64,000 nucleotides of DNA from Gonatopus flavifemur. Taxonomy: Eukaryota; Arthropoda; Insecta; Hymenoptera; Dryinidae. The notes under the pieces were generated by a model that was not told the DNA's origin, did no database searches, and worked only from the letters and a program-made list of their open reading frames with translations. How positions within the stretch are numbered: position 1 is the stretch's first letter; every line of letters begins with the position of its first letter. A program made the position numbers and the translations under genes. Where the stretch lies: the NCBI GenBank assembly GCA_018340375.1, contig JAFFJZ010000001.1:71354001-71418000 (forward strand), in the 5' to 3' direction. This document shows, one piece after another, positions 46,179-58,231 of this stretch.

Positions 46179-48174
46179 TGTGCTAGATGGAATGTGTTGC
46201 ATTTAGAAACTCAATTCCGACTCACCAACCAAGGTCGAATGAACCGCTTGACGCCACGATTGTTTTGCTTGCTCTTAGAGGCCACTAAACTCATCACTGT
46301 GTTCTACACAGTGTTTTCGAATATATCACTGGATCACTCGATTTTGTTGCTAGCCTGTAGAAGCCTCAAACCTCGCCACTGCGTTACTCCATGATATCCC
46401 ATGGTGTCTTGACTGTGTTTAGCTTGTGCTTAACGGGAGGTGTTGCATTTGGAACCTCAATTTTGATTCACCAATCAATTTCGGATGTATCGCTTGGCGA
46501 CCCGATTTTTTTGCTGGTTCGAAAAATGAAAATTTCTGAAAATGTTTCACAGAAACATTCATCTTTTCATAGAAAGCTTATATGTATTTGATGAATCCAA
46601 ATTTATCAATACCATCGGAACATTCAAATGTTCTATTTTGATAAATTAAATCTGAATTTTGAGTGTTTAAAAAGTGACTACACAATTCAAACACTAAATG
46701 TATTGAACTAAAACATTTGATCTCGCAGTGAAATGTACTCAACTTTTTGAAATCTGGATGTTTTGGAAATCTGTGCTGTTTGAGTCAAGTCAATGTTTTC
46801 TTAATTTTCTTTAGCAATTTTCTCGGCTCTTGGGAGGTTTTACCAGGTCTAGTTAAAGAATACCGTGATTTTTACTAGGGATGAGGATGCCATCATCTCA
46901 CAGTGAATAAATTCTTGAAGGGATCCACAAAACACCGAATGGGGCATTGAGTTACACAACAGATGATTATATTCAAAATTGACAGTGATGAATATTTCCT
47001 GGTAAATCAACTTGAAATAATTATCATGCAAAGAATTTCGTAATTTTCGTTATTATATTCTCAAACGATTTTCTTAACCGTAAAATTATTAGAAATTCTT
47101 TCAATGAAATCAAGATATCACTCTGTTTCAATTCAATTGAAGTACTTTCGAATAGTTCGTCATAAAAGATGTGGCTAGTACCCCCTTGAGCTGACAGTGA
47201 CCTGTGAAGAGGAACATCATTGTCCGACATTATTTTCTACCCAAGGACGTCAATTCTTCGACAATTAATAAAGAAGATTCTTTCATACAAAGTTTCGCGT
47301 GTCATGCTCCTCAAGACTCCTTTCAGGGATCTTTAAATAGAACTTTTTTTGCATAAAGATCTCATATAGTGGTCATATAAGACTCGTTTTAGTAGATAAG
47401 ATCGGATTATCGATTCAATAATCTATAATAAATCATAACTCCGATAACAATCATTCGTGATACCTTTATCAAAATCATATGATAAAATATAAAGCCGATT
47501 GGACCGATTCCTCCAAATCGGAACACGTGCTCAAAGGAGCCTCGCATTCAATTGTCCGAGTGCGAAAACTATTCCATTAGGAATTTTTGAAAATGTTCCA
47601 AAAGAATTTCACAAAAATATTAATTGAGGTACCTATGATTGATAGATATACATGTAGAATGATTTGGTCAATCCCGTCAAATACTGTCCATCGATTATAC
47701 ATTTTATCGAATCAACTGCCATATAAGTAGAAAATATCCATAACCCTAATTGATGGAATTATGCAACGACCGGTTGAACCGCATTAAAAAGCATTGATGA
47801 ATTAATATCTAGGTAATAATGGCTCTTGAAAGTAGGTAAATCTTGATTTCTAAAAACAACTGTACAGTTAACGAGAAACTTTAATGCGAATGCATCATTC
47901 GAGTAGGTGGGCGAATCGTTTTTTGCACTCTCGATTACTGTATGACAAATCAAACTCATCCTCATTAATTATGAAAATTGTAAATATACCTATCGAATCT
48001 TCCGAATGACGATCAAATCGAAAGTACATTTTTATAGTACAAATTTTGCAACGAAATGTAAATACGTGTTCGTACGTATACGCGTATGTTAGTCGTACGA
48101 GAAAATAGTTTGCGATACGAATCGTCGCCTAAAAATCCTTCAATCCGCGCGTGGGTTCGTTTCTCGATGTCTCG

Positions 48175-48352
48175 CTTTATACGTATATAATCTCGATCTT
48201 ATATATATTTCACTGTACGGAGTCGATCTTATAAATATATTTCGCATGCATTGTCCCGTCCGTCAATCGAAATCGCGGTGGCTCAACACACCAACGATAC
48301 GTGTTCGTTCAATTATACGAAAACAGGCTTTGCTCTTGGTTTGTCGTTCGAC
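48175..48352 (+). promoter_or_regulatory. Possible promoter and non-coding first exon
   Basis: A TATA-like TATATAAT (about 48184) and CpG-containing sequence precede a strong splice-donor match, GTAAGTAT, beginning at 48353. No coding frame is present. This is inference from sequence character only. Confidence 0.22.
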
Positions 48353-50026
48353 GTAAGTATACGTACACACGTGTACACGTATATCCACGTGAATGTGTTC
48401 AAGGAGCAAGAGCATTAATCATTTTCCAGGCACCTGGCGAATAAATTGCTTGTTCCCGATGAATTTCACCGAGTGTGCTGTGTGGTGCATGTGTATAAGT
48501 GTAGATACGTTAATCTGTGAGAGTGTGCGATACAGGGAATGAAAAGATTTGTAAATCTCTCTATGCAGCGCACGTGTGCTTACTTCTTGCCCTGCTCACT
48601 CGTAAGAATATATTGCTGTTCTGCTTTCTTATTACACCCCGTCTCAATATAATTACGTTATGGACTCTCTTAACTATATGTACAAGTGTGTATATGACGA
48701 TAAATTTGCGGTGGTTAATCATTATAGCGCATACTTACTTCGTTCTCTATAATGATAATATTATTATAGTAGTAGTCGGGCCGTTACGGTTACGCGATTT
48801 GTATTTAGTTCGTGTAAATAATAGCTTAATGGATGACAAGGGTTGTTAAATAAAAAGGATAACCAAAGTTCGTGATACATATTGTTGATTTTTATCAGGT
48901 CTTATTCCGTTCCTTGGGTGTTCTCTCACATTTTCCATTCAAGATCGATGGAGAAAACAGAACTATTAATTTTCATTCAGTCTTATCGGTTCGATCGTCA
49001 ATCGAGGCTTCGATTCAACAAAGTCATTTCAAGCGAATAAATAATTCGATACATCAATGTTTTAACAACGTTAACGATGCGAGCATTGTTCTGTTATTGA
49101 AATTTAGATCAAAAGCTATTGATTGAGAAATTCTTGTTCATTGAGATGTCAATCCCATAACATCAGGGTTGGAATCGAAAAGGGAAACCTTGGAATGATG
49201 AAATTCATTTATCGGTAGTTCGGTATCGGTGGAAAGATCCAATAAATTAATCACCCATAATCATAATTTACTCATTTTCATTTGAGTACAATTTACTTTG
49301 GTGAGATCATTTTATGATCATGATAATAACTTGAATGATGAATGTTGCCTACAAAGTAGAAAACTGGATTTCTGAGCGTGAAAAATGTTGATTCGGTTAT
49401 GCAAGATATGTGAGTTAATAGCATGATTGTATATGCCTTTTGATAAATGCTGTTTAAAATTGATGTTGAATTTCAATCTAATGAGCCAGATATTGGACAA
49501 CAATTTAGTACTTGATCTCTATAAATCAAATATTTCAGTGAATACTGTGTGGAGAATAAATTGGAATGCAAACAGAAAAAGGTGGAAATCGACGAATTCA
49601 TTTCTTCATCCTGATCAAAACACCAAATCAAATTCATTACAAAAATTCGACTGGAATTTATGTGGGTGTTCCCTGTTTCCGTAATGTTCCATTAGCACGT
49701 TGCATTGTGGGGACTTTGACGCTAATCATAATTAGAAAAATGGTAGCTATAATTTCTAACGTGTTCATAAAGAATCGCAACCAAGAAAGTTGCATGTTTT
49801 GTCTTGTCATATACGATCAATAGTTTTCTACATTTTTCTACTGTGCCATTTAAACTTCTGGAATTATCGATAGTGCGATAACGATGAAAATAAGATCATG
49901 CAGTTTCTTATGCAAAGAAATTTGGTATATGATAGTTCTATAAACGATTGCTCATTCCTGAGATCACGAGTGCGATTATTGATTTTGCTCTCAAACGTTC
50001 AAGTCTTTGCATTTACGTGATTGCAG

Positions 50027-50450
50027 GGAGTGTACGCGCCAGAAGGCTGGAATACTCTCTGCGAGTTTTTCTCCTCCGGACAGCTATTGGAAAATCAACC
50101 GTGACCATAGATTGACAAGGTCTCTGGTAACTGGTGCACGTAACCAGTTCAAGAAGGCTCGTCTCGGTGTGAATTCTTCAACAATTCTTCGGGGCGTCGT
50201 TGTTCGAGACGAGATGACTAACTGAAGAAGTAAATGCCACTCCAGCTTCAGACAGACACCCACAACGCCATTAACTCCTCATTAGTGTGGCCGTCTCTCG
50301 CTCACTTGTTTTCCGCGAAACTCGAGGCGAGTGCCAGGAAGTGTATTCAACGGCGCTGAAACAACGGCCGAGCCGTGTTCACGCCGATCGTTGACTAAGG
50401 TCGGGACCTTAGCCGTAAGGTCTTGAACTCACTCTTAACCCTCTTCGTGC
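50027..50450 (+). other. CpG-containing block after an acceptor-like site
   Basis: Sequence switches to balanced base composition after TTACGTGATTGCAG (ending 50026). It could be a non-coding exon or regulatory block. Its 72-codon open frame (50007-50225) is not recognised and no good donor site was found. Confidence 0.25.
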
Positions 50451-51063
50451 TAACCCACGATGCACGGGTTCTTTTGATGCATGTTTCTATCTTCTTGGGC
50501 TTTGTAATATCTCATTTCAAATTTGCTGCGGATAAGTAATGATTGTGTGTATGAAAAAAGGAAAGAATCGAAAGGAAATACGGCGAAGGGAAGGATATTA
50601 GATTTCAATCCGGTATTCTCATAACGTCGTGAGGTTTTTCATGGGAAAAATAAGGAGAAAAGAATTTCTTTTACCGAAAGGTTATAAAAACGAATAGATC
50701 CAAAAAATGATCCTTCAGCTAATTCAGGAAAACAGATAATTATTGATGTTCTGCGAGGAATTTCTAGGTATTCTCAAGTTTCAAAACTACCACCCATGGA
50801 TGGTTCAAGACCAGATGTACTGGAACAACGTTTCGTTATTTGTTAACCGCCAATCCTTGACAAACGACGCTAACATCATTGGCTGATCAACACTGGAACA
50901 GCGTTTGGCGTTACTTCAGCATTCAAACGGTTGTGAATCGTTAGTTTTCTTTTCCCGTGTGAGTATGGTTCAATTTTGGAGAGAAATATTAATCCATTCT
51001 CCACTAATGAAAACTGAATTTGTGTGTTTGTTTATTTTTATATTTTATCATGGTAATATTATG

Positions 51064-51188
51064 CCCTAGCAGCACATCTACCGATTTCTACGTCGCGTCT
51101 CCGTGGACTCTACGTGGATAAATGGTGGACGTGGATAGAACGAAGATTCCACGTGGAGGCAACTTAGAAATATCCAGTGCTGTACGGG
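51064..51188. mobile_element. CCC..CAGCAC-family MITE, 125 bp
   Basis: Starts CCCTAGCAGCACATC, ends CCAGTGCTGTACGGG, exact TG duplication. The interior repeats CTCCGTGGACTCTACGTGGA and the inverse CCACGTGGAG. It is a relative of 20161-20303. Confidence 0.85.
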
Positions 51189-52549
51189 TGGTTCTACATT
51201 TATAAACAAACTTCCTGTTCATCCTTTATCAGCAATTCGATATGATTGGTATCCCCATTCAAGAAATTTAAAAAGGGCGAAATAAATCCTTGTTGGAAAG
51301 CTAAAATAGAATTAACAAAGAATAATGTTCATTTTTTGCTCAACATTTGGAAATAATGCAAATTGATGGAGGAGACATTGAAATGAATAGAAAAATTCTT
51401 ATTCCTAGCCATTCCTTTTTCGTCACACTTCACAGATTATATACAAAAATGATCAACGTTGAGTGTGAAATTTCAAATATATCAAAGTTCATACCTTCAT
51501 CGGTCAAAGAAAGAATCGGAGGGAAGAGAAGTAAACAAGAAGCGATGAATCACCGAACGACCAATGAGTATATATATATAGATTGTTTCCTGAATTTAAA
51601 TTGAGAATAAATATGGTTTCGTGTCGATCGAGATTCCCAAATTGAGATTAAGGTTAGGCCATGATAGGGTCAAGGTCATTTATTTGCAACGTCACCTTGT
51701 CGCAGAGAACAGGGAGATTATTCTGGTAAAGGTATATTTTGCAGTCTCCTTTTGTACCAACCTTGTCGACAAAGACAACGAAGCTGTTACCGAGTTGAGG
51801 TTACGTGTGATTTCGACCGATATGGAATACGCTAGCAGTTCACCGCTCTAAAATTTCTTATAAACTTTCAAAGGATCTGTCATATGTCGACCTTGAAAAG
51901 ACAAATCATCAACGAGAAGCGCATCTCTATGCTTGACGAAATCTCTAACCTTTCACTTATTCGCTGATCGGATACACGGAATACACGCTTTACTGCCGTA
52001 CACGGCGAGAAAAAAATACGTTTGGATACTCTTTGGATTGATCTTGATTTTATTGAATGTGTTTCAACGAACGATGCTTTTTTTGTGTCGTGTAAAAATA
52101 CCTAGTCCTCATAGATTTGAATGAAATAACGATAGAAGTACAATATAAAAGAAGGATTGATATCCTTGTGCGACAAAAATAGTGTTCAATAGGGAGCAGA
52201 AATCTATAAATGAATCATGTATAAAGTGAACAATGTGTGTATAAATTTTGTACAAGTTATATACAATTTTTATAGATTTTATTTTAATTGAGCATGAAGA
52301 TTGTATACAATTATCTTCCCGAAACAAATTACATATGAAATGAATCTTTCCAAGACTTACATATTGAGAATTTTGTTAAAAAAAAGAGAATGATTTATTG
52401 ATTTATTCGCACGAACCCAATTTCCTTTGATATTCATTCAAATTCTTCGATAGAACTTGATTAATCAAGTTTGAAAATTATTTTCAATTAGTTTTTGAAT
52501 TGATCACGACATATTAGAAGTATAATTTTTAACCATGCCATATTTTAAT
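51189..52549. other. Non-coding stretch
   Basis: No gene recognised. An AAGTTATATACAATTTTTA fragment near 52255 resembles pieces at 19800, 24840 and 39607. Confidence 0.3.
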
Positions 52550-52690
52550 CTCGGCTCAAAGAATCTCATTGAACCGATTAATTCTCATCGATTCAGATGC
52601 AGAAAACCGATTCAAACTCATTAAACATCGATTCTCAATGGGTTTGAATCAGTTCGCTGTATCGGAATCAATGAGATTCTTCAAGCAGGG
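52550..52690. mobile_element. CCCTGSTTGAA-like MITE, 141 bp
   Basis: The left end CTCGGCTCAAAGAATCTC and right end GAGATTCTTCAAGCAGGG are inverted repeats with exact AT duplication. The interior repeats GAACCGATT/AATCGATG words. Confidence 0.75.
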
Positions 52691-54374
52691 ATGGTAAAAT
52701 AGGTGCAATGTTTGTCTCAACCATCAAGTTTGTGCTGTGATTAAAAGAGAATTTCTTTTACCGAAAAATATGACGCGTTCTTCCCATGTACAGAACTATC
52801 CCATCTCGTCAAATGTCTCTAGATAAGTAAAGACCAGTCTATGAATAACATGTCTGGTATAAATCATACCAGGCATTTCATGATTCGTCTTTTTGTTTCT
52901 TCACATGGGTTTCCATTTGAAGTGAAATATAATGTATCGGCAATCCCATAGGAAATTTCCCATGCGATGGAACTGGGAATTCATTCGAGGCTACCCTGAG
53001 CAAGATCTCATTCTCAGAATTCTGCAATTACTTACACTTTTTGTTCACATATTTCATAAAATTTTTCTAGCGTGATTCAGAGTTTCTTTTGATTGAAATC
53101 ATTAATCAAGGCGGTTCTTAATCTCTCGATTCAAGTAATAATGAATGAAACTGTGATGTGGAAAAAAAAACGCGTTTAATCAATGTTCTCTTTCAAAATA
53201 TTTACAATGATATGAATAAAAATTTCAATGTCGAATCTCATTCATGTTCTACCTAAGACATTTGTTTCGCGTAAAGTTCAATTCATACTCATTAAGTATA
53301 ATTCATCGATATAAGCAGAAATTGTTAAAATCATTAGTCATCGGAATTGAAACATCTTGTCAGTTTTAATTATGACAAAAAAATGGAAAGGAAGGACAAC
53401 CACTTGAAACCTGATTACACTTGCATCGTAGGATGATCAAGGTACATGTTTAATAAGGTATCTTCTACAATGTATATTTTCATCATAAGAAACTCTTATA
53501 TAAATTTCACTCATATAGTTCAAGCTCGAGATGTGTTATTATCTATTTCACATGTGATTGCGCTTGAACCAATTATTACGAATGGACGTAGGAAATGACC
53601 CCTCGCAGTGTTATCGGAAGTTCTATGTGATGGCGTTTAATGGACGATTAACGGCTCGCTATGTATCAAGATAGGGAACGAGATAGAATATACGCTACAA
53701 TTTCAGCTAGAAATTCAGTTTCCCTTTGATGATGATGCAGTAAATCGGTGCAAAAATGGCATATTTTGTAGTACTTAATTGACTCTATTCGCAACAATGT
53801 GAGTTTCAAGTTTCACATGAAGCAAAGGATGTGTGATGGTTTGATTCGAAACACCAAGACTTTTGCCAAATTTTCCAAAAGCATTTCTTTTATATTCAAA
53901 ACCAAATTTCCGAAGTTCGTGCATTTTTCATGCTTTTCGACAACAATTTCTTCTTTAAACTCATAGAACTCGAACTGAAAAACTGTTGGTTTCTGTCGGA
54001 TTACATGCCTCAGTCTCATGAATCATGATCCATATAGTATCCTACAAACAGAAGATTTCAAACATGTTTCCATCCGTCTGCTGATTGAATAGAACTTTGA
54101 ACCTGAGCTCCTTCAGTTGTGTTCAGAGCCGCTTAAATCAATAGACAACAGTTTACCTGGAGCAAAAATCTGTGGTAATCTCCTATACTTCTATTTTGAG
54201 AAAAACTGCATATGAACTCGATGGTCGTTTCTCTGTTAAAAATTCTCATGTGGCTATGACCTATATCCATTCCCGTTTCACCCAGATTGTGGTCTGGATT
54301 AGAAATGGACGTGACTTGACGGTATTGATACTTTTTATAGAACATTTGTCGAGTTTATATTCAACTTGATGAAA
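52691..54374. other. Non-coding stretch
   Basis: No gene, element ends or tandem repeat recognised before the mariner insertion. Confidence 0.3.
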
Positions 54375-54376
54375 TA

Positions 54377-55664
54377 TTAGGTGTATAACTTTGTTTCCGC
54401 TGTTTTGCAATAGATGGCTGTAGCGGTAAGTGGTAGTTGAAATAAATAGATCATAGAGGTCATACAATGAGCTTAGGTATTTGTCAACATGACGCCATCG
54501 AAATATTAGTCGATTTGTGTCTGCATCATAAAGTTATTTTCGATTAAACATGTCAGCTTACGAGCCAAATTCTTGTCATTTGCAGGAGGTTTTAATTTTT
54601 TGCTTTAATATAAAGAAATCTGCGGCTGAGGCTCATCGAATGCTCTCAAATACCTATGGCGAGGCCACTATTAGTGAAAGAACGTGCCGAGAGTGGATTC
54701 AACGCTTCAAGAACGGTGATTTTAACGTCGAAGACCAGCATGGCGGTGGAAGAGAGAGGGTTTTCAAAGATGCAGAATTGGAGGCATTACTTGATCAAGA
54801 CTCGTGTCAAACGCAACAAGAATTGGCAGGATCATTGGGAGTGACGCAACCAGCCATTTCAAAACGCCTGAAAGTCATGGGAATGATTCAGAAACAAGGA
54901 AATTGGGTGCCGTACGAGTTGAAGCCGAGAGATGTTGAACGGCGTTTGTGTGTTTGTGAACAGCTGCTTGCAAGGCAAAGACGGAAGGGATTTCTGCATC
55001 GCATTGTGACTGGGGACGAAAAATGGGTTCATTACGATAATCCCAAGCGCAGAAAATCATGGGGATATCCCGGCCATGCTTCCACGTCGATGGCCAACCC
55101 GAATATTCACGGTTCCAAGGTTATGCTCGGTATTTGGTGGGACCAACTCGGCGTAGTGTATTTTGAGTTGTTAAAACCGACTGAAACAATCACAGGCGAT
55201 CGTTATCGAACGCAATCAATGCGTTTGAGCCGAGCATTGAAAGACAAACGGCCGCAATACAACGAGAGACATGATAAAGTGATTTTACAACATGACAATG
55301 CTCGAACCCATGTTGCGAAAGTGGTCAAGACATACTTGGAAACTTTGAAATGGGAAGTCCTACCCCACCCGCCGTATTCTCCAGACGTTGTTCCCTCGGA
55401 CTATCACTTGTTTCGATCAATGGCACACGGCCTAGCTGACCAGCACTTCCGGTCCTATGAAGAAGTAAAAAATTGGATCGATTCGTTGATCGCTTCAAAA
55501 GATGACCAGTTTTTTCAACGCGGGATTCGTATGCTGCCAGAAAGATGGGAGAAAGTAATGGCCAGCGATGGACAATACTTTGAATCATAAATGTATAACC
55601 AGTTTTTTTACAATAAAGCCTCGAATTTTGGAAAAAAACGACGGAAGCAAAGTTATACACCTAA
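54377..55664 (+). mobile_element. Complete mariner transposon, 1288 bp
   Basis: Terminal inverted repeats begin TTAGGTGTATAACTTTG and match for 23 bases with one difference (TTCCG beyond). TA duplications lie at 54375-54376 and 55665-55666. Length and layout (one open frame, short UTRs) are standard for mariner. The ends are nearly identical and the frame is open, indicating recent arrival. Confidence 0.96.
54550..55590 (+). CDS. Mariner transposase, 346 aa, open
   Basis: Cut-and-paste transposase acting on the TTAGGTGTATAAC ends. N-terminal helix-turn-helix modules (about 1-110, with VTQPAISKRL at 98-107) precede the WVPYEL linker motif (119-124) and the DD34D catalytic domain. The three acidic residues fall at D156 (TGDEKW), D249 (QHDNARTH) and D284 (SPDVVPSDYHLF), which is 34 residues between the last two as in the family. 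The length of about 345 aa is canonical and no stop or frameshift is present. Small departures from the common family pattern are ARTH for ARPH and DVVPSD for DLAPSD. Whether they reduce activity is unknown. Subfamily not assigned. Confidence 0.96.
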   Translation: MSAYEPNSCHLQEVLIFCFNIKKSAAEAHRMLSNTYGEATISERTCREWIQRFKNGDFNVEDQHGGGRERVFKDAELEALLDQDSCQTQQELAGSLGVTQPAISKRLKVMGMIQKQGNWVPYELKPRDVERRLCVCEQLLARQRRKGFLHRIVTGDEKWVHYDNPKRRKSWGYPGHASTSMANPNIHGSKVMLGIWWDQLGVVYFELLKPTETITGDRYRTQSMRLSRALKDKRPQYNERHDKVILQHDNARTHVAKVVKTYLETLKWEVLPHPPYSPDVVPSDYHLFRSMAHGLADQHFRSYEEVKNWIDSLIASKDDQFFQRGIRMLPERWEKVMASDGQYFES

Positions 55665-55735
55665 TAGTATCGATCAAAATTTTATAAAAGTTTTATAAAA
55701 AGTATCGATACTGTCTCTATCCCTAATCCGGGCAG

Positions 55736-56879
55736 CCCCGAGCGGAAATTTGTTGCGGCTACATTGCGATCCTCGTCCTGTTTGCCAAATCATAAATACG
55801 GTCCTAGTCAGGGTTGCCGGATCCAGCTCGTATACAAAATGTAACGCGGCAACAGATACGGTCCAAATGTGACCGACCGTTCCGGTTCCTTATCTGAAAA
55901 ATGTATGGCACAGATTAAGTTACCAAATCCGGCCCATATTAGCCTACTGAATTCGGTTCTTTCCTCCAAAATTCCATGCGCTACGTGCGTATCAGCTGGC
56001 TGTAGTACGCATCTAATGACTTTTCCTATGGCAATTTTGACTCAACGAACGATTTTTCGAAGATTCATCATTGTACTTGGACAACTCTTAATTATACAGT
56101 TGACACGGAATGTATCTTTTGTTGACGAATGTCGAAAAATACATGATACAAATGCAAGGGTATCCTCATACGCAGAAAATGAGATCAATTAGACGACGTC
56201 ATTTAGAGCGGGAAATTCTAATGTAATGTGTATTGATATGCCGAATATGAGGTAAGCAAAGTAAATGCGCAATGGGTTTCCACTAAATGAGCGTATTCTT
56301 GTATTTTTATCATGGAAAAATATAAAAATCTTATAAAATAATACTTGTTAGTAAGAGGAATAAAGGTTATTTTTAAGAGTGAATAATATTCAATAATATG
56401 AGCTAGGATAATAATATTTGATAATATGAGTTATGATAAAAACAACTTTTACATTCAATATTTGTGTAAGAAATTATTCAAAATGTCAAACATCTGACAC
56501 ATGGCAAAATCAGTTCGGCTCATATCAGAATAGGACCTCATTTGCAAATAAAATCAAGAACATCTGATGCAAAGAGAGATAGTTGAAATAGGAAATGGCG
56601 ATAATGCCAAGCGTGAAATTTAGTATGCCTGAAATCAGAATACCGATGTCAGGTCCGAGTTGATAGAATCGTGATCGGATTTGATGAAAAATGGTATGTC
56701 GCATCGCGAGAGGCTTACGGCAGTACACATTTGGGCCTAACGTGGAATTCCTTGATACGATATTTCATATGTGTGCTTCATTAGGACCCTATGTGGATTC
56801 GATGATAATGTATACCGTGATAGAGCCTGATTCGGACCGCATCAGTATTATGGCTAGCCGTAACAGATTTCTGCTCGGG
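55736..56879. mobile_element. CCCGAGCRGAAATYTGTT-end element, 1144 bp
   Basis: Left end CCCCGAGCGGAAATTTGTTG, right end TAACAGATTTCTGCTCGGG. It is flanked by AG on both sides if the left C-run is four long. The interior repeats GGTCC/GGACC with CGGATTTG-like words in both orientations. It lies 70 bases from the mariner insertion, and its open frames are not genes. Confidence 0.75.
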
Positions 56880-57054
56880 AGGTTGCGCATCGGACCTCCA
56901 TGGGCCGGACAGGACCTATACTCTAACCCTTTCCTTCAGGGTCGTATGCAAGATTTTCATCAGCTCTTCCGTAATATTCATTCCCTGGATTGCAATAATA
57001 CATTCCAGATCCTAGTGTGATTTGTTTGTCTTACATATCAGGAAATTTGGTGAT

Positions 57055-57245
57055 AGAAACAGTCCACTCAAAATTTGTGTTGAAAATCAACACAGATGAA
57101 TGTCAACTTGACACTTTTGTTTCAACTTCTCCCATACTTTGTGTCAATATTGAAGACAATTTTTGGGACATGCACGTGTGTTAAAAATACACAACATTTT
57201 CCAACGTGTAGGTAGACTCGATTTTGGCACTTTCTTGGTAAAAAA
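57055..57245. repeat. GTGTTGAAA/TTTCAACAC self-similar stretch
   Basis: The words recur in both orientations as in the 32996-33222 interior. The ends are not resolved, so it is probably a decayed member. Confidence 0.35.
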
Positions 57246-57590
57246 ACGCCGGTATCACAATTTAATACTCAAATCTCTCAGTGAGAATCGAACCCGCTCT
57301 CTTTCCAGTTGAAAATTCTCAGATGAACAAGAAGCAAAATTGGTATACGAGGTTCAGATTCTCGCTTGCGACCAACTTAGTTTTCTTCCAGGACCCGTGT
57401 CATCCTTCAGTGTGCAGCTCAAAATTCCTCGAGTTCCCGCCTGAGACCACTGGAGTCCCAGGTCAACAGGGATTTGAAGGGTTTTTGAATGTCAACCACA
57501 GCTGGCATGCGAATTTCGTTTCCTGTTCATCCGAGAATTTCTAATTGGCTTCCAGTATCAATTGACCTTTCATTCACCTGAGTTAATCCA

Positions 57591-57773
57591 CACGGAGAAA
57601 AGTAATTAGCTGCGAGATGGACAGCCATTTTTTCAGCTCCTGTAGCTAAATTTTAGCAGCTGCAGCAAAATTTTTAGCTCCATCAGCTGAATTTTAGCGA
57701 ACGTTGTTGAGAAATTAGCTGTCCTGTTGGTGCTAAAATATTTAGCTGATATGGCTAAAAATTCCTTTCCGTG
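57591..57773. mobile_element. CACGGAGAAA AGCT-rich MITE, 183 bp
   Basis: Starts CACGGAGAAAAGTAATTAGC, ends CTAAAAATTCCTTTCCGTG, exact CA duplication. The interior repeats TAGCTAAATTTTAGC, like 44707-44931 and 34248-34944. Confidence 0.88.
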
Positions 57774-57883
57774 CAGTTGAAAATTTCTGAATGCATGGAT
57801 TTCAAAATTTCCATGCAGATTCAAATATCTGCATGGAACCATTCAGGTTTCCACCTTAGGATCCGTGTTACCCTTCAGGCTTA

Positions 57884-58231
57884 CACTGAGAACAATGTGT
57901 TTTGTAGAACTAGCAATAAGAGCATTGCTGACATTTTATTGTTGAATATACAATAATTCTTGTTCTTATAGCAATATATAGTTGTCTTATTAACAATAAA
58001 ATTGTCAATTCAGCAATTTTATTGCTGGTTGATATGTGACAATTCAGCATTGTCATATGTCAACCTACAATAAAAATCGTAAAAATATGACCATTAACAT
58101 TGCTGAATTGACAATTCTATTGTTAACAAGACAACATGTATTGCTATAAGAACAAAAATTATTGTATTTCCAACAATAAAATGCCAACAATTCTGTGATT
58201 GCTAGTTCTACGAAACACATTTTTCTCAGTG
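57884..58231. mobile_element. CACTGAG-family hairpin with ATTGTTGAAT words, 348 bp
   Basis: Starts CACTGAGAACAATGTGTTTTG, dropping the last base, and ends in the complement TTTTTCTCAGTG, exact TA duplication. The arms pair for about 150 bases. The interior repeats CAATAAAATTGTCAATTCAG and its inverse. Confidence 0.92.

Larger units (their letters stand above)
44395..46530. repeat. Degenerate tandem array (about five units) broken by four insertions
   Basis: The units share CTGACACGGCGA, GTGCACCCTTGACATT/CCTGAAATCTCATGG, GTGCTAGATGGAATG, CAATTTCGGATGTAT and TTTTTTTGCTGG. Unit pieces lie at 44395-44706, 44934-45108, 45697-45879, 46179-46400 and 46400-46530. They are separated by elements at 44707-44931, 45109-45695 (with 45441-45649 nested inside it) and 45880-46178. 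Unit length without insertions is about 330-370 bases. No coding capacity was recognised. Confidence 0.75.
46531..51063. other. Long element-poor stretch without a recognised gene
   Basis: No inverted-end elements were seen. CpG-containing patches lie at 48000-48500 and 50000-50450. Open frames (for example 48517-48849, hydrophobic, and 49427-49823) have no recognisable family. The fall in repeat density compared with 14-46 kb is itself notable. Confidence 0.4.

Noticed and set aside
49301..49325. TGAGATCATTTT resembling the start of bantam microRNA
   Set aside because: The following bases do not continue the mature sequence, and the local fold is just an ATGATCAT palindrome.
56691..57020. 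109-codon open frame
   Set aside because: It starts inside the CCCGAGC-end element, crosses its right end and resembles no protein family.
57275..57310. tRNA T-arm-like GGGTTCGATTCTC on the minus strand
   Set aside because: The stem is only partly paired and no D-arm or anticodon arm is found at the right distance.
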